Position numbers and translations under genes: made by a program
Source of the DNA: an uncultured Bacteroidales bacterium
GTDB taxonomy: Bacteria; Bacteroidota; Bacteroidia; Bacteroidales; Paludibacteraceae
Assembly (NCBI GenBank): GCA_902800215.1
Contig: CADCDS010000005.1
Coordinates: 1-64,000 of the forward strand
Length of the DNA: 64,000 bases
Direction: 5' to 3'
Shown here: piece after piece, positions 14,449 through 22,987 of the stretch
Layout of the letters: each line of letters begins with the position of its first letter
How positions within the stretch are numbered: position 1 is the first letter of the stretch
The notes under the pieces: model-generated
Databases searched by the model: none
The model's input: the letters and a program-made list of their open reading frames with translations, nothing else
What the model was told of the DNA's origin: nothing

Positions 14449-16133
14449 GAAAAAGTTTAGTATTCATCGCTTTGATGCTGCCGTTTGCAGCTTTCGCCTG
14501 CACGAATTTCTTAGTAGGAAAGAACGCATCCGCTGACGGATCGACAATGATATCCTATGCTGCCGATTCGTACGGTATGTTCGGTTTTTTACATTTCTCC
14601 CCGGCAGCTGACTATGAAGAAGGAGCCGTGCGTGAGGTGTTTGACTGGGATACCGGCCGGCCGCAAGGTACCATCGCACAGGTGAAGCACACCTACTCGG
14701 TGGTAGGAAACATGAACGAGCATCAGGTGACAATCGGAGAGACCACCTGGGGCGGACGGGAAGAACTGTGGGACACCATCGGTGTGGACTACGGTAGTCT
14801 GATCTATATTGCACTGGAGCGCAGTAAGACAGCACGGGAAGCGATCGAATGGATGGTGTCGTTAGTAAACGAATACGGATATGCCTCCGAAGGAGAGACC
14901 TTCTCTATCGGTGACCCCAACGAGGTATGGATGATGGATTTCATCGGTAAAGGACCGGGAAAGAAAGGGGCCAACTGGGTAGCCGTTCGTATTCCGGACA
15001 ATGCCATCGCCGGTCATGCCAATCAGTCACGGATCACTACTTTACCGCAGAGCAAGGCCAAGAAGACCAAAGAACAACGGAGACTGGAGAAAAAACTGAA
15101 CTGCGTATGTAACGGAGACTGGATGTGGGACAAAGATATCGTCGCTTTTGCACGGGAGAAAGGCTATTTCAAGGGAGCAGACAAAGACTTCAGTTTCCAG
15201 GCGGCTTTCAATCCGTTTGATTTCAGTGGTTTGTACGTATGCGAAGCACGGGTATGGTCCTTCTTCCGCCATTTCAGCGAGGACATGGACCGCTATTTCG
15301 ATTATGCGACCGGTGCCACTTTCCGGGAGACGAAAGGTGCTTTTGAAGGAGAACATATGCCGTTATGGATCGTGCCGAACAAGAAAGTGACGGCACAGGA
15401 CATGAAGGAATGCATGCGGGATGAGTATCAGGGTACACCGCTCGATATCACGCAAGGCACCGATGCCGGTCCGTGGAACAGCAAACTGCGTTACGGTGGT
15501 TTAGGCTTTAAATGCGCCGTGAACGGAACGGACACCCTGCAGTACTGGTACGAGCGTCCGACGGCAACACAACAGACGGCTTGGTCATTTGTGGCCCAAA
15601 TGCGAGGATATAACAAGAACGGTATCTTCTGGTTCGGTGTGGATGACGCGGCATGCAGTTGCTATGTACCGATGTTCAGTTGCATCAACCATGTGCCGGA
15701 GTGCTATGCGGAAGGGAACGGCGACAGTTACACCTTCTCTCCGACCAGTGCATGGTGGACGTTTAACATGGTGGCTAACTGGGCATACACCAAGTACAGC
15801 CGCATGTATCCGCATATCCGGGAGATGCAGAACATATGGGATGATAAGTTCAACAGCCAGATCGAAGGGGTCGATGCCGAAGCGGCAACATTAAGTGAAG
15901 AAGAGGCACGTGCATTCCTTACGGCTTACTCCTGCGCACAGGCAGAGAACCTGGTAGCAGACTGGCAACGGCTGTATATCTACCTGATCACGAAGTTCAT
16001 TGACGGTCAGGAACGTAAGGAAGAGAACGGTCAGTTCAAACGCAATGCATACGGAAACAGTTGCGGTCCCAACCGCATTGCTTTTCCGGAGAACTACCTG
16101 CGTCAGGTAGCACCGGAGATCACGCATGAGTAA
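14445..16133 (+). CDS. Secreted C69-family dipeptidase
   Basis: This 562-residue protein has a signal peptide (FIALMLPFAAFA) with Cys19 exposed after cleavage, followed by TNFLVGKNASADGSTMISYAADS. That is the N-terminal nucleophile pattern of C69 (PepD/U34-like) dipeptidases. Further motifs include HQVTIGETTWGGRE and DPNEVWMMDFIG. It would release amino acids from dipeptides outside the cytoplasm. The Cys after the signal could also be read as a lipidation site, but its position at the start of the mature enzyme fits the catalytic Cys. The start overlaps the glycogen synthase stop by 4 bp. Confidence 0.93.
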   Translation: MRKSLVFIALMLPFAAFACTNFLVGKNASADGSTMISYAADSYGMFGFLHFSPAADYEEGAVREVFDWDTGRPQGTIAQVKHTYSVVGNMNEHQVTIGETTWGGREELWDTIGVDYGSLIYIALERSKTAREAIEWMVSLVNEYGYASEGETFSIGDPNEVWMMDFIGKGPGKKGANWVAVRIPDNAIAGHANQSRITTLPQSKAKKTKEQRRLEKKLNCVCNGDWMWDKDIVAFAREKGYFKGADKDFSFQAAFNPFDFSGLYVCEARVWSFFRHFSEDMDRYFDYATGATFRETKGAFEGEHMPLWIVPNKKVTAQDMKECMRDEYQGTPLDITQGTDAGPWNSKLRYGGLGFKCAVNGTDTLQYWYERPTATQQTAWSFVAQMRGYNKNGIFWFGVDDAACSCYVPMFSCINHVPECYAEGNGDSYTFSPTSAWWTFNMVANWAYTKYSRMYPHIREMQNIWDDKFNSQIEGVDAEAATLSEEEARAFLTAYSCAQAENLVADWQRLYIYLITKFIDGQERKEENGQFKRNAYGNSCGPNRIAFPENYLRQVAPEITHE

Positions 16134-16141
16134 AGGTGAGG

Positions 16142-16169
16142 GGTTACCGGTTATGGGTTATGGTTGTTA
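16142..16169. repeat. Heptad direct repeat (GGTTATG) in the gap 16134-16166
   Basis: Units are GGTTACC, GGTTATG, GGTTATG, then GTTGTTA. It fills the short space between two convergent genes and reaches the stop codon of the minus-strand gene. Confidence 0.9.
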
Positions 16170-16934
16170 GAACCGGTATGAGAAGGTGACGAACCAACCC
16201 CATTCGGACATGAACTGATTGGCCGTTTGCGGATGGCGAACGAGGTTATTCAGACCGAAGTCATAACCGGACTGCAGGCGGTAACGGTCCCATTCCAGAC
16301 CACCACCGACACCCCATTGGATGTTCGCACGGATCAGTTGATCCGACATGCGGTCATAAGGTTCGGTAGCCACACCGATAGATTGCAACCAAGTCTTGGT
16401 GCCATCGCTGAGATGGGTCTCCATATAATCGTTTTCCGCCAAACCGATATGCAGTTGCGGACCGGTGTAGAAGAAAAGGTTGAGTTGTTTCCACAAAGGA
16501 ATGGTGTAATAAACGCGCACCGGAACGGTCAGGTTATGCTCCAGCACCCGATGACGGATATACTCGGTCTGGGTAGAAGGCGCATCCATGGAACGCCAAT
16601 GCTGGTTATTCCGACCATAGACAAGGGTATAAAGCAGACCCGTCTGCAAGTCAAAATGCTTCGGTAAAGCAAACGTGAACGTAGCACCCAGCCGCACACC
16701 GTGCAGGTAAAGCGTCGGGAAACTGTTCGCCTGCGAACGCTGCCAATGCTGCACATATCCCGCCTCTACACGATAGGAGACACCAAACACATACGGATCC
16801 TCTTTGACCACTTTCTTGGAAGGATCAAAGAACGTGTTATCCGCTATTTGAAAGGCCGGTTTATTACTATCATCTGCCAGGACAGCACCTGCACAGAGAA
16901 CCGTTAACAATGCTATACTAAGTATCCGTCTCAT
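16167..16934 (-). CDS. Outer-membrane beta-barrel protein
   Basis: This 255-residue protein has a cleavable signal peptide (SIALLTVLCAGAVLA). Alternating amphipathic strands follow (VFGVSYRVEAGYVQHW, LRLGATFTFAL-like, LQTGLLYTLVYG, VPVRVYYTIPL, LNLFFYTGPQLHIGL), ending in FVTFSYRF with a terminal Phe. This is the layout of porin/PorT-like 8- to 10-strand barrels that insert via BamA. The ligand or function is unknown. It has its own promoter (16945-16975) and is convergent to the C69 dipeptidase gene. Confidence 0.87.
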   Translation of the reverse strand: MRRILSIALLTVLCAGAVLADDSNKPAFQIADNTFFDPSKKVVKEDPYVFGVSYRVEAGYVQHWQRSQANSFPTLYLHGVRLGATFTFALPKHFDLQTGLLYTLVYGRNNQHWRSMDAPSTQTEYIRHRVLEHNLTVPVRVYYTIPLWKQLNLFFYTGPQLHIGLAENDYMETHLSDGTKTWLQSIGVATEPYDRMSDQLIRANIQWGVGGGLEWDRYRLQSGYDFGLNNLVRHPQTANQFMSEWGWFVTFSYRF

Positions 16935-16944
16935 AAATCGGCTG

Positions 16945-16975
16945 CAAAATTACTAAAATAAATTGACATACGCAA
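16945..16975 (-). promoter_or_regulatory. Promoter of the OM barrel gene
   Basis: On the minus strand, -33 TTG (16975-16973, context TTGCGTATGTC), a 20-nt spacer, -7 TAATTTTG (16952-16945), then CAGCCG. Confidence 0.87.
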
Positions 16976-16988
16976 AAAAAAGTGCAAA

Positions 16989-18350
16989 TTGTATAGTTTT
17001 TCTACATATTTACCGTATTATAAGCGCAATTTGAAGGTTGCTTTTCCCGTTATGCTGACGCAGTTCGGTGCGGCATTGGTGGGTCTGGCAGACTCGATCA
17101 TGGTGGGTCATTACGGTACGACGGATCTGGCGGCGGTCAGTTTCTCCAATGCGATCTTCTTCACCGTCATGGTCTTTTCCATGGGTACGATGATGGGAGT
17201 GACGCCGATTGTGGGTTATGCCGTCGGGGCGCAGAAGATGCATAAGATCCCGTCGTATCTGGCGAACGGATTGGTCTATTGCGGCTTGATGTGCGTGTTC
17301 TCTTTAGCGATCTTGGCACCCTGTATTCCGCTGTTAGGCCATTTCGGTCAGGAACCGGAAGTGGTCTCCTGCGCGCGTGCGTACTATATATTGATAGTGC
17401 TTTCCATTGTTCCGTTCCTGCTGTTTTGTTTCTTCAAGCAGTTTTTGGAAGGACTGGGTAACACGTTTGTGGCGATGATCATTACCATCGGATGTAACCT
17501 GTTGAACATCGGTCTGAACTATGTGCTGATCTTCGGTCACTGCGGTTTTGAACCGATGGGTGCGGAGGGAGCAGGCTGGGCCACGCTGATTTCCCGTGCT
17601 TTGATGCCGATCTGTTTTGTGGCAGCAATGCTTATTCGCAAGGAATGGCGGATCCATCTGACGATGATGAGACGGGATATGATCTTATGGAAGAAGATCA
17701 AACACTTGGCGGAGATTGGAGCACCAATCGGTTTGCAGTCTTTTGCCGAAGCGTTTCTGTTCACCGCTTCGTTTGTCATCATCGGCTGGATCAGTAAAGA
17801 GGCCTTGGCGGCGCATCATATCGCCAATCAGATGTGCGACCTGACGTTTATGTTAGCTTTAGGCATCGGTTCAGCGACGACGATCCGCGTATCGCATCAA
17901 CTGGGCAAAGGTGATTTGCATGCGGTGCGGATGGCGAGTCATGCGTCAGTGCATCTATGTCTGCTGATGAACACGATCGGTGCGGCTATCATGATCTTCG
18001 GCCGGCATGCCATACCGCATCTATTCACCGATGATCCGGCGGTGATACCAACGGCTTCGACACTGCTGCTGATCGGTGGTCTGTTCCAATACGCAGACGG
18101 GTTGCAGTGTATCGGAGCGGCGATGTTACGCGGTATTCAGGATGTAAGGGTACCGATGCGGATTGCTTTATTTGCCTATATACTGGTCGGGTTGCCTTTA
18201 GGTCTGTGCCTGGCTTTCCCGGCAGGTCTGGGTGCCAAAGGTATGTGGTTGGCGTTCATCATCGCCTTAGCCATTCCGGCCGTACTTTTCCATATACGAT
18301 TTCATAAACAATTAAAACGAATAGAAAATGAAACCGAAACAAGTTTTTGA
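16989..18350 (+). CDS. MATE family efflux transporter (NorM-like)
   Basis: This 453-residue, 12-helix protein begins LKVAFPVMLTQFGAALVGLADSIMVGHYG and has TPIVGYAVGA, the NorM/MATE signatures. The predicted start is TTG at 16989, because no in-frame ATG occurs before the first helix; the next Met is inside it (residue 21). The divergent gap to the OM barrel gene is only 54 bp and has no clear TAnnTTTG box on this strand, so regulation is unclear. Its 3' end overlaps pepD by 23 bp. The exported substrate is unknown. Confidence 0.9.
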   Translation: MYSFSTYLPYYKRNLKVAFPVMLTQFGAALVGLADSIMVGHYGTTDLAAVSFSNAIFFTVMVFSMGTMMGVTPIVGYAVGAQKMHKIPSYLANGLVYCGLMCVFSLAILAPCIPLLGHFGQEPEVVSCARAYYILIVLSIVPFLLFCFFKQFLEGLGNTFVAMIITIGCNLLNIGLNYVLIFGHCGFEPMGAEGAGWATLISRALMPICFVAAMLIRKEWRIHLTMMRRDMILWKKIKHLAEIGAPIGLQSFAEAFLFTASFVIIGWISKEALAAHHIANQMCDLTFMLALGIGSATTIRVSHQLGKGDLHAVRMASHASVHLCLLMNTIGAAIMIFGRHAIPHLFTDDPAVIPTASTLLLIGGLFQYADGLQCIGAAMLRGIQDVRVPMRIALFAYILVGLPLGLCLAFPAGLGAKGMWLAFIIALAIPAVLFHIRFHKQLKRIENETETSF

Positions 18351-19764
18351 CATTTTTGCAGAGATCTGCAAGGTGCCTCGTCCCAGTAAACACGAAGAGC
18401 GAATCAGTCAATGGTTACAGGATTTTGCCGCTTCGCATGGTATCGAGTGCGTAGCCGATGAGGCAATGAACGTGATCATGCGTGTACCGGCTACTCCGGG
18501 CTATGAGGACCACGAAGGCGTGATCCTGCAGGCACACATGGATATGGTGTGCGAGAAGAACGGTGACGTAGAGCATGACTTCATGAACGATCCGATTGAG
18601 ACGTTTGTAGACGGCGAATGGTTAAAGGCAAAAGGCACGACGCTTGGAGCCGATAACGGTATCGGTATCGCGATGGCGTTGGCAGTAATCACCGATCCGG
18701 AACTTCAACACCCGGCGATCGAATGTCTGTTTACTGTGGATGAGGAAACGGGTCTGACGGGTGCGATGAAGTTACAAGACGGTATGCTGAAAAGCAAACG
18801 CTTGATTAACCTGGACTCCGAAGACGACGGACAGATCTTCATCGGTTGTGCAGGCGGTATCGATACGTTAGCAAAAATGCACTATAATGGCGAAAGGTTA
18901 GAGGCGAAAGGCGAAAGGTTAGCCATTCGGCTTTCGGTAAGCGGACTGATGGGTGGCCATTCAGGCGATGATATCAATAAAGGCAGAGCCAATGCAAATC
19001 AGTTGATCGTATGGTTCTTGGCACGTATCTGGCCGCAGACGGAGATTCAATTGGCTTCTATCCAAGGCGGTAACTTACGCAATGCCATTGCACGAGAAGC
19101 GGAAGCCGTCATCACCATTCCGATGGCGTACAAAGAGCAGATCCGTATCGAGTGGAACAATTTCGTAGCACAGATGGAAGGGGTGTTCGGTGAGGTAGAG
19201 AAAGAGATGCATCTGGAATTGGAGACCACCGACATGCCGGAGTTGTTTATCCCTGCCGACAAAGCATACCGCCTCATCATGGCGCTGTGCGAGTGTCCGC
19301 ATGGTATGATCGCGATGAGCAAAGAGATGCCGGGATTAGTGGAGACCAGTACGAATTTAGCTTCTATTAAGATGAAGGAAGGCTATATCGAAGTGAACAC
19401 CTCCCAACGTTCATCCATCGAAGCAAGCAAGCATCATCTGAAATGGGCTGTGGAACAGGCTTTATCGTTAGCCTGCGACGAGGTGACACACGGAGACGGA
19501 TATCCCGGATGGGCACCGAATCCGCATTCGGCACTCCTGGAAACGGTAAAGAAAGCCTATATCAATTTATATAAGGAAGAACCGCAGGTACTGGCGATCC
19601 ATGCCGGTCTGGAATGCGGTTTGTTCTTAGAGAAATACCCGTATCTGGATATGGTTTCCATCGGTCCGCAGATGTATGGGGTACACTCTCCGCAGGAGAG
19701 GCTGTCTATTCCGAGTACGGAAAGATGCTACGCTTGGCTTCGCCAAACGCTAAAATCCCTATAA
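18328..19764 (+). CDS. pepD: Aminoacyl-histidine dipeptidase (PepD, M20 family)
   Basis: This 478-residue metallopeptidase has HMDM (His70, Asp72), KGTTLGADNGIGIAMALAV with the bridging Asp, the catalytic DEETGLTGA, and VSGLMGGHSGDDI in the lid domain. These are diagnostic of PepD. It hydrolyses Xaa-His and related dipeptides in the cytoplasm with two zinc ions. A heptad tract (18889-18923) encodes an insertion NGERLEAKGERLA in a loop just before the lid domain. It is coupled to the MATE gene by a 23-bp overlap. Confidence 0.95.
   Translation: MKPKQVFDIFAEICKVPRPSKHEERISQWLQDFAASHGIECVADEAMNVIMRVPATPGYEDHEGVILQAHMDMVCEKNGDVEHDFMNDPIETFVDGEWLKAKGTTLGADNGIGIAMALAVITDPELQHPAIECLFTVDEETGLTGAMKLQDGMLKSKRLINLDSEDDGQIFIGCAGGIDTLAKMHYNGERLEAKGERLAIRLSVSGLMGGHSGDDINKGRANANQLIVWFLARIWPQTEIQLASIQGGNLRNAIAREAEAVITIPMAYKEQIRIEWNNFVAQMEGVFGEVEKEMHLELETTDMPELFIPADKAYRLIMALCECPHGMIAMSKEMPGLVETSTNLASIKMKEGYIEVNTSQRSSIEASKHHLKWAVEQALSLACDEVTHGDGYPGWAPNPHSALLETVKKAYINLYKEEPQVLAIHAGLECGLFLEKYPYLDMVSIGPQMYGVHSPQERLSIPSTERCYAWLRQTLKSL
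18889..18923. repeat. Heptad direct repeat (GGCGAAA/GGTTAGA) inside pepD
   Basis: Units are GGCGAAA, GGTTAGA, GGCGAAA, GGCGAAA, GGTTAGC. The encoded loop contains the near-duplicate NGERLEA and KGERLA. Confidence 0.93.
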
Positions 19765-19771
19765 ATAGGTA

Positions 19772-19802
19772 TTGTGCAGGTGGAAAAAAAGCAGTAATTT
19801 TG
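19772..19802 (+). promoter_or_regulatory. Promoter of feoB, very close to the start codon
   Basis: -33 TTG at 19772-19774, a 20-nt spacer, -7 TAATTTTG at 19795-19802. The GTG start is only 4 nt further on, so the mRNA would be leaderless or nearly so. Confidence 0.82.
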
Positions 19803-19806
19803 CAGC

Positions 19807-21477
19807 GTGATTAAAATCGCCGTCATAGGTCTGCCGCAAAGCGGAAAAAGTTCGCTAAGTGCGGCATTGCAGGGTTTGGCTGAAAGCAGTCAACAGGCCA
19901 TGCAGTTTGTGGAGGTGCATCACCCCGACGAGTTGCATGGTCATACCTATGATGTGGTGCTGCAGGTAGTGGACTCGACGCGGCTGGAAGAGTCCTTGAT
20001 GCTGACGCCGCATATCATCGATGAGCAAGAGAAGATCGTGATCGCCATCGGCCGGTATGATCTGCTGCTGAAGACCGACCATTCGCTGAACATCCCGAAG
20101 TTGGAGCAGTTGATTGGTGTTCCTACCTGCCGTGTGTCGGTGCGTCTGAACTACGGTTTACCGAACTGTCTGTCGGTGCTGCAGGAAGTAGCGGCACGAC
20201 CGGCATCGGAGGCACACCCTATCTATCACTTACGTGATCAGGCGGATGAGGATACCTATCGGGCATACGTGCACGGTATTTTAACCGAGACCTTGACGCA
20301 TGCCAAGAACGACAAGCATCAGACACGGTTGGAACGCATCGATAAGGTGTTGACTAACCCGTGGTACGGTTTTCCGATCATGATGGCTATCCTGTACCTG
20401 GTATTTTGGTGCACGTTTACCTTAGGCGCTTATCCGCAAGGATGGATCGAATCGGGAATAGACAGTTTGAGTAACTGGTGTCATGAAAGTTTGGCGGAAG
20501 GATGGTTCTCCAGCCTCTGCATCGACGGTATTCTAAGCGGTGTAGGTGCCGTGCTGGCGTTTGTGCCGAACATCATCATTCTCTTCTTCTTCATCTCGAT
20601 GATGGAGGACTCGGGATACATGGCGCGTGAAGCGTATATCATGGACTCCATCATGCACAAGATTGGACTGCACGGCAGGAGTTTTGTGCCGATGCTGATG
20701 GGTTTTGGTTGTAACGTACCGGCGATTATGGCGGCACGGGATATACAGAATCCCAAGGACCGGGTGCTGACGATGCTGATGGTGCCGTTCATGTCCTGTT
20801 CCGCCCGTCTGCCGGTGTATATGCTGTTTGTAGGTGCTTTCTTCCCCCATCATAAAGCGCTGGTGATGATCTCGCTGTATGCGATTGGTATCTGCCTGTC
20901 GGTGCTGTTTGCGTTAATGATGAAGCACACACGGTGGTTCAAGCAGGACGATGACGATACCGTCAATGAGTTACCGGAGTTCCGTATTCCGCGTTTCCGT
21001 ACGACGGCGGCGCATATATGGGAACGGGTGGCTGACTATCTGATGAAGATATGTACGGTCATCATCTGGGCATCCGTCATCATCTGGGCGCTGGAGTATT
21101 TCCCGACGCAGGATCTGAATGATCTGGAGCATTCTTATCTGGCCAAGATCGGCCGGTTCATCTCCCCGGTATTGGATCCCTTGGGTTTTGACTGGAAGAT
21201 GTCCGTTTGTCTGCTAACGGGTCTGCCGGCGAAGGAAGCGATTGTTTCGACTATTGCTATCTTGTACGGAGGAGATATCTCCGCTGCCGGATTCACATCG
21301 CTAAGTGCCTTTTCGTTTATGCTCTTTGTGCTGCTGTACTTCCCCTGCGTAGCTACTATCGCTACCCTCCATCGGGAAGCAGGCCGCAAATGGGCATGGT
21401 TCACGGTGTTCAACAGTCTGGCCTTAGCCTGGATCATGGCATTCTTAGTGAACCAGATCGGTATCCTTTTCAGTTAA
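19807..21477 (+). CDS. feoB: FeoB-like ferrous iron transporter with eroded GTPase domain
   Basis: This 556-residue protein is shorter than usual FeoB (roughly 620-850 aa). The membrane part is typical: GAVLAFVPNIIILFFFISMMEDSGYMARE, GFGCNVPAIMAAR, MSCSARLPVYMLF, TGLPAKEAIVST. The N-terminal G domain keeps the P-loop GLPQSGKSS (8-16) and the strand VVLQVVDSTRLEESL. The G2 and G3 switch regions (the DLPG stretch, about 50 residues) are missing, and the G4 NxxD is replaced by GRYD. There is no FeoA gene next to it. It may transport Fe2+ without regulated GTP hydrolysis, or act as a paralog. The start is GTG at 19807. Confidence 0.9.
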   Translation: MIKIAVIGLPQSGKSSLSAALQGLAESSQQAMQFVEVHHPDELHGHTYDVVLQVVDSTRLEESLMLTPHIIDEQEKIVIAIGRYDLLLKTDHSLNIPKLEQLIGVPTCRVSVRLNYGLPNCLSVLQEVAARPASEAHPIYHLRDQADEDTYRAYVHGILTETLTHAKNDKHQTRLERIDKVLTNPWYGFPIMMAILYLVFWCTFTLGAYPQGWIESGIDSLSNWCHESLAEGWFSSLCIDGILSGVGAVLAFVPNIIILFFFISMMEDSGYMAREAYIMDSIMHKIGLHGRSFVPMLMGFGCNVPAIMAARDIQNPKDRVLTMLMVPFMSCSARLPVYMLFVGAFFPHHKALVMISLYAIGICLSVLFALMMKHTRWFKQDDDDTVNELPEFRIPRFRTTAAHIWERVADYLMKICTVIIWASVIIWALEYFPTQDLNDLEHSYLAKIGRFISPVLDPLGFDWKMSVCLLTGLPAKEAIVSTIAILYGGDISAAGFTSLSAFSFMLFVLLYFPCVATIATLHREAGRKWAWFTVFNSLALAWIMAFLVNQIGILFS

Positions 21478-21480
21478 TAT

Positions 21481-21514
21481 AAAAAGAAACACCGGCTTCA
21501 TAAGAAGTCGATGT
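21481..21514 (-). terminator. Terminator of tRNA-Leu
   Basis: On the minus strand an 11-bp stem with one mismatch (21514-21504 with 21499-21489, loop TTAT) is followed by TTCTTTTT. It lies 5 bp after the tRNA. Confidence 0.8.
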
Positions 21515-21519
21515 CTCGG

Positions 21520-21605
21520 TACCGCGAGCCGGGGTCGAACCGGCACGCCCATCACTGGGCAAAAGATTTTAAGTCTTTCTTGTCTACCTATTCCAACATC
21601 GCGGC
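21520..21605 (-). tRNA. tRNA-Leu (anticodon UAA)
   Basis: The 86-nt minus-strand sequence folds as a class II tRNA. It has a 7-bp acceptor stem (GCCGCGA with TCGCGGT, G-U at the end), an anticodon loop CTTAAAA with anticodon TAA, a long variable arm, and a T-arm GGTTCGAC. The discriminator base is A, as expected for leucine. The full CCA end is not encoded, consistent with a need for the cca gene in this window. It has its own promoter and terminator. Confidence 0.95.
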
Positions 21606-21637
21606 ATGCTTTCAGGTCTTTCGATCAAAAGCGGGTG

Positions 21638-21668
21638 CAAAGGTACTGCTTTTTTTTGACATACGCAA
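21638..21668 (-). promoter_or_regulatory. Promoter of tRNA-Leu
   Basis: On the minus strand, -33 TTG (21668-21666, context TTGCGTATGTC), a 20-nt spacer, -7 TACCTTTG (21645-21638), then CACCCG. Confidence 0.87.
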
Positions 21669-21699
21669 GAATTTGCGCTTTTTTTTGGTGTTTTTTTAT

Positions 21700-22638
21700 T
21701 TAGACACCCTCTTTATAGGCAGCAACGATGCGTTTGACAAGCGGATGTCGGACGATATCTTTCTCGTTGAAGGCGATGATAGAGATGCCTTTGATATCCT
21801 TAAACCGCTCCATGGCATCCTTCAATCCGGACTTCTGCGTAGGGGGTAAATCGATCTGGGTCATATCGCCTGTGACGATCATCTTTCCGCCCAAACCGAG
21901 ACGGGTGAGGAACATCTTGAGTTGCAGCGCCGTAGTGTTCTGTGCCTCATCGAGGATGACCACCGCTTCGGATAAAGTGCGACCACGCATAAAGGCTAAA
22001 GGAGCAATCTGAATCGTGCCTTTCTCCATGTATTCCGCCAGTTTGGCGGCAGGGATCATATCTTGCAGGGCATCGTAGAGCGGTTGCAGATACGGATCGA
22101 TCTTCTCCTTCATGTCCCCCGGCAGGAATCCCAGTTTCTCTCCGGCTTCTACGGCAGGACGGGAAAGGATGATTCGCTTCACTTCGCGGTTTTTGAGTGC
22201 TCTTACCGCCAAGGCGATCGCCGTATAGGTCTTACCGGAACCGGCAGGGCCGACAGCAAACAACAGGTCATTATCCTCGTAGGCCTTGACCAAGGCGCGT
22301 TGGTTCGTTGAACGGGCATAGATAGACTTGCCGTTTACACCGTGCAGGATCAAGTTATCCGTCGTCGTCTCCTGGGGTTTATCTCCGTGTAAGAGCATGA
22401 GGATATCCTGTTCGGTGAGGCGGTTATTGCGAATACAGAACTGCTCGCACAGATGTAAGGTCTTTTCGAAACTTTCAATTGCTTTCTCCGAGCCCGTCAC
22501 TTTGACTTGATAGCCACGAGCTACCACCCGCACATCGGGATGTTGGTTTTTGAGACATAGGATATTGCTGTTATTCACTCCGTAAAAGGTCGGTGTATCG
22601 AGGGAGTCCTGTAGTAAAACTATCTGTTCCATGTACAA
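21700..22638 (-). CDS. phoH: PhoH family ATPase
   Basis: This 312-residue protein has an N-terminal KH-like region followed by the P-loop GPAGSGKTYTAIALAV, RPAVEAGEKLGFLPGD, the Walker B VVILDEAQNTT and VTGDMTQIDLP. This is the full PhoH signature. PhoH proteins are cytoplasmic ATPases linked to RNA metabolism. The start overlaps the upstream HsdR_N-like gene by 68 bp in another frame, or 62 bp if the second ATG (MEQIVL) is used. The latter matches the usual PhoH N-terminus better. It ends a long minus-strand operon. Confidence 0.94.
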   Translation of the reverse strand: MYMEQIVLLQDSLDTPTFYGVNNSNILCLKNQHPDVRVVARGYQVKVTGSEKAIESFEKTLHLCEQFCIRNNRLTEQDILMLLHGDKPQETTTDNLILHGVNGKSIYARSTNQRALVKAYEDNDLLFAVGPAGSGKTYTAIALAVRALKNREVKRIILSRPAVEAGEKLGFLPGDMKEKIDPYLQPLYDALQDMIPAAKLAEYMEKGTIQIAPLAFMRGRTLSEAVVILDEAQNTTALQLKMFLTRLGLGGKMIVTGDMTQIDLPPTQKSGLKDAMERFKDIKGISIIAFNEKDIVRHPLVKRIVAAYKEGV

Positions 22639-22987
22639 AAATATGCTGTACCCCGTTGTATAACAAGAGGTACGGTACGTTTAATTTTCGATTATACGTA
22701 ATGGCCTGATCCAGGGTCTTTTGCGTCAGCGGCACGGTCTCGGCTTTGCACTCGATGATCATGAGTGGTGCTAAAGCTGCGTCATACACGACGGCATCGC
22801 AGCGTTTCCGGGCATCGCCCACCGTGATAGCCGTTTCCACCGCTATCCGGGACATTGGGTAGTCCAGTTGCTCCACCATCGCGTGTAATAACTGCTGCCG
22901 CACCCACTCTTCGGGTGTCAGCCGCACCCACCGATGCCGCCATTCGCAAAAGATCTGCTCTTTGTTGTTATAGATACGTGTTCTCAC
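22571..22987 (-). CDS. Type I restriction enzyme R N-terminal-like protein (HSDR_N)
   Basis: This 138-residue protein carries a PD-(D/E)xK nuclease fold: the Asp in KRCDAVVYD and the E-x-K in LMIIECKAE, preceded by the helix EEWVRQQLLHAMV. This is the stand-alone HSDR_N domain common near phoH and glnS in Bacteroidales, without helicase or specificity subunits. It may be a house nuclease rather than a restriction enzyme. The start is GTG at 22987, overlapping the glnS stop by 4 bp (GTGA). Confidence 0.85.
   Translation of the reverse strand: MRTRIYNNKEQIFCEWRHRWVRLTPEEWVRQQLLHAMVEQLDYPMSRIAVETAITVGDARKRCDAVVYDAALAPLMIIECKAETVPLTQKTLDQAITYNRKLNVPYLLLYNGVQHIFVHGTDSFTTGLPRYTDLLRSE

Noticed and set aside
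16977..16992. Promoter for the second MATE gene on the plus strand
   Set aside because: A TTG is present at 16963, but no TAnnTTTG box occurs at the right distance; the sequence is the reverse side of the OM barrel promoter.
22571..22987. Complete type I restriction system
   Set aside because: Only the N-terminal nuclease-like domain is present; no helicase, specificity or methylase subunit is nearby.
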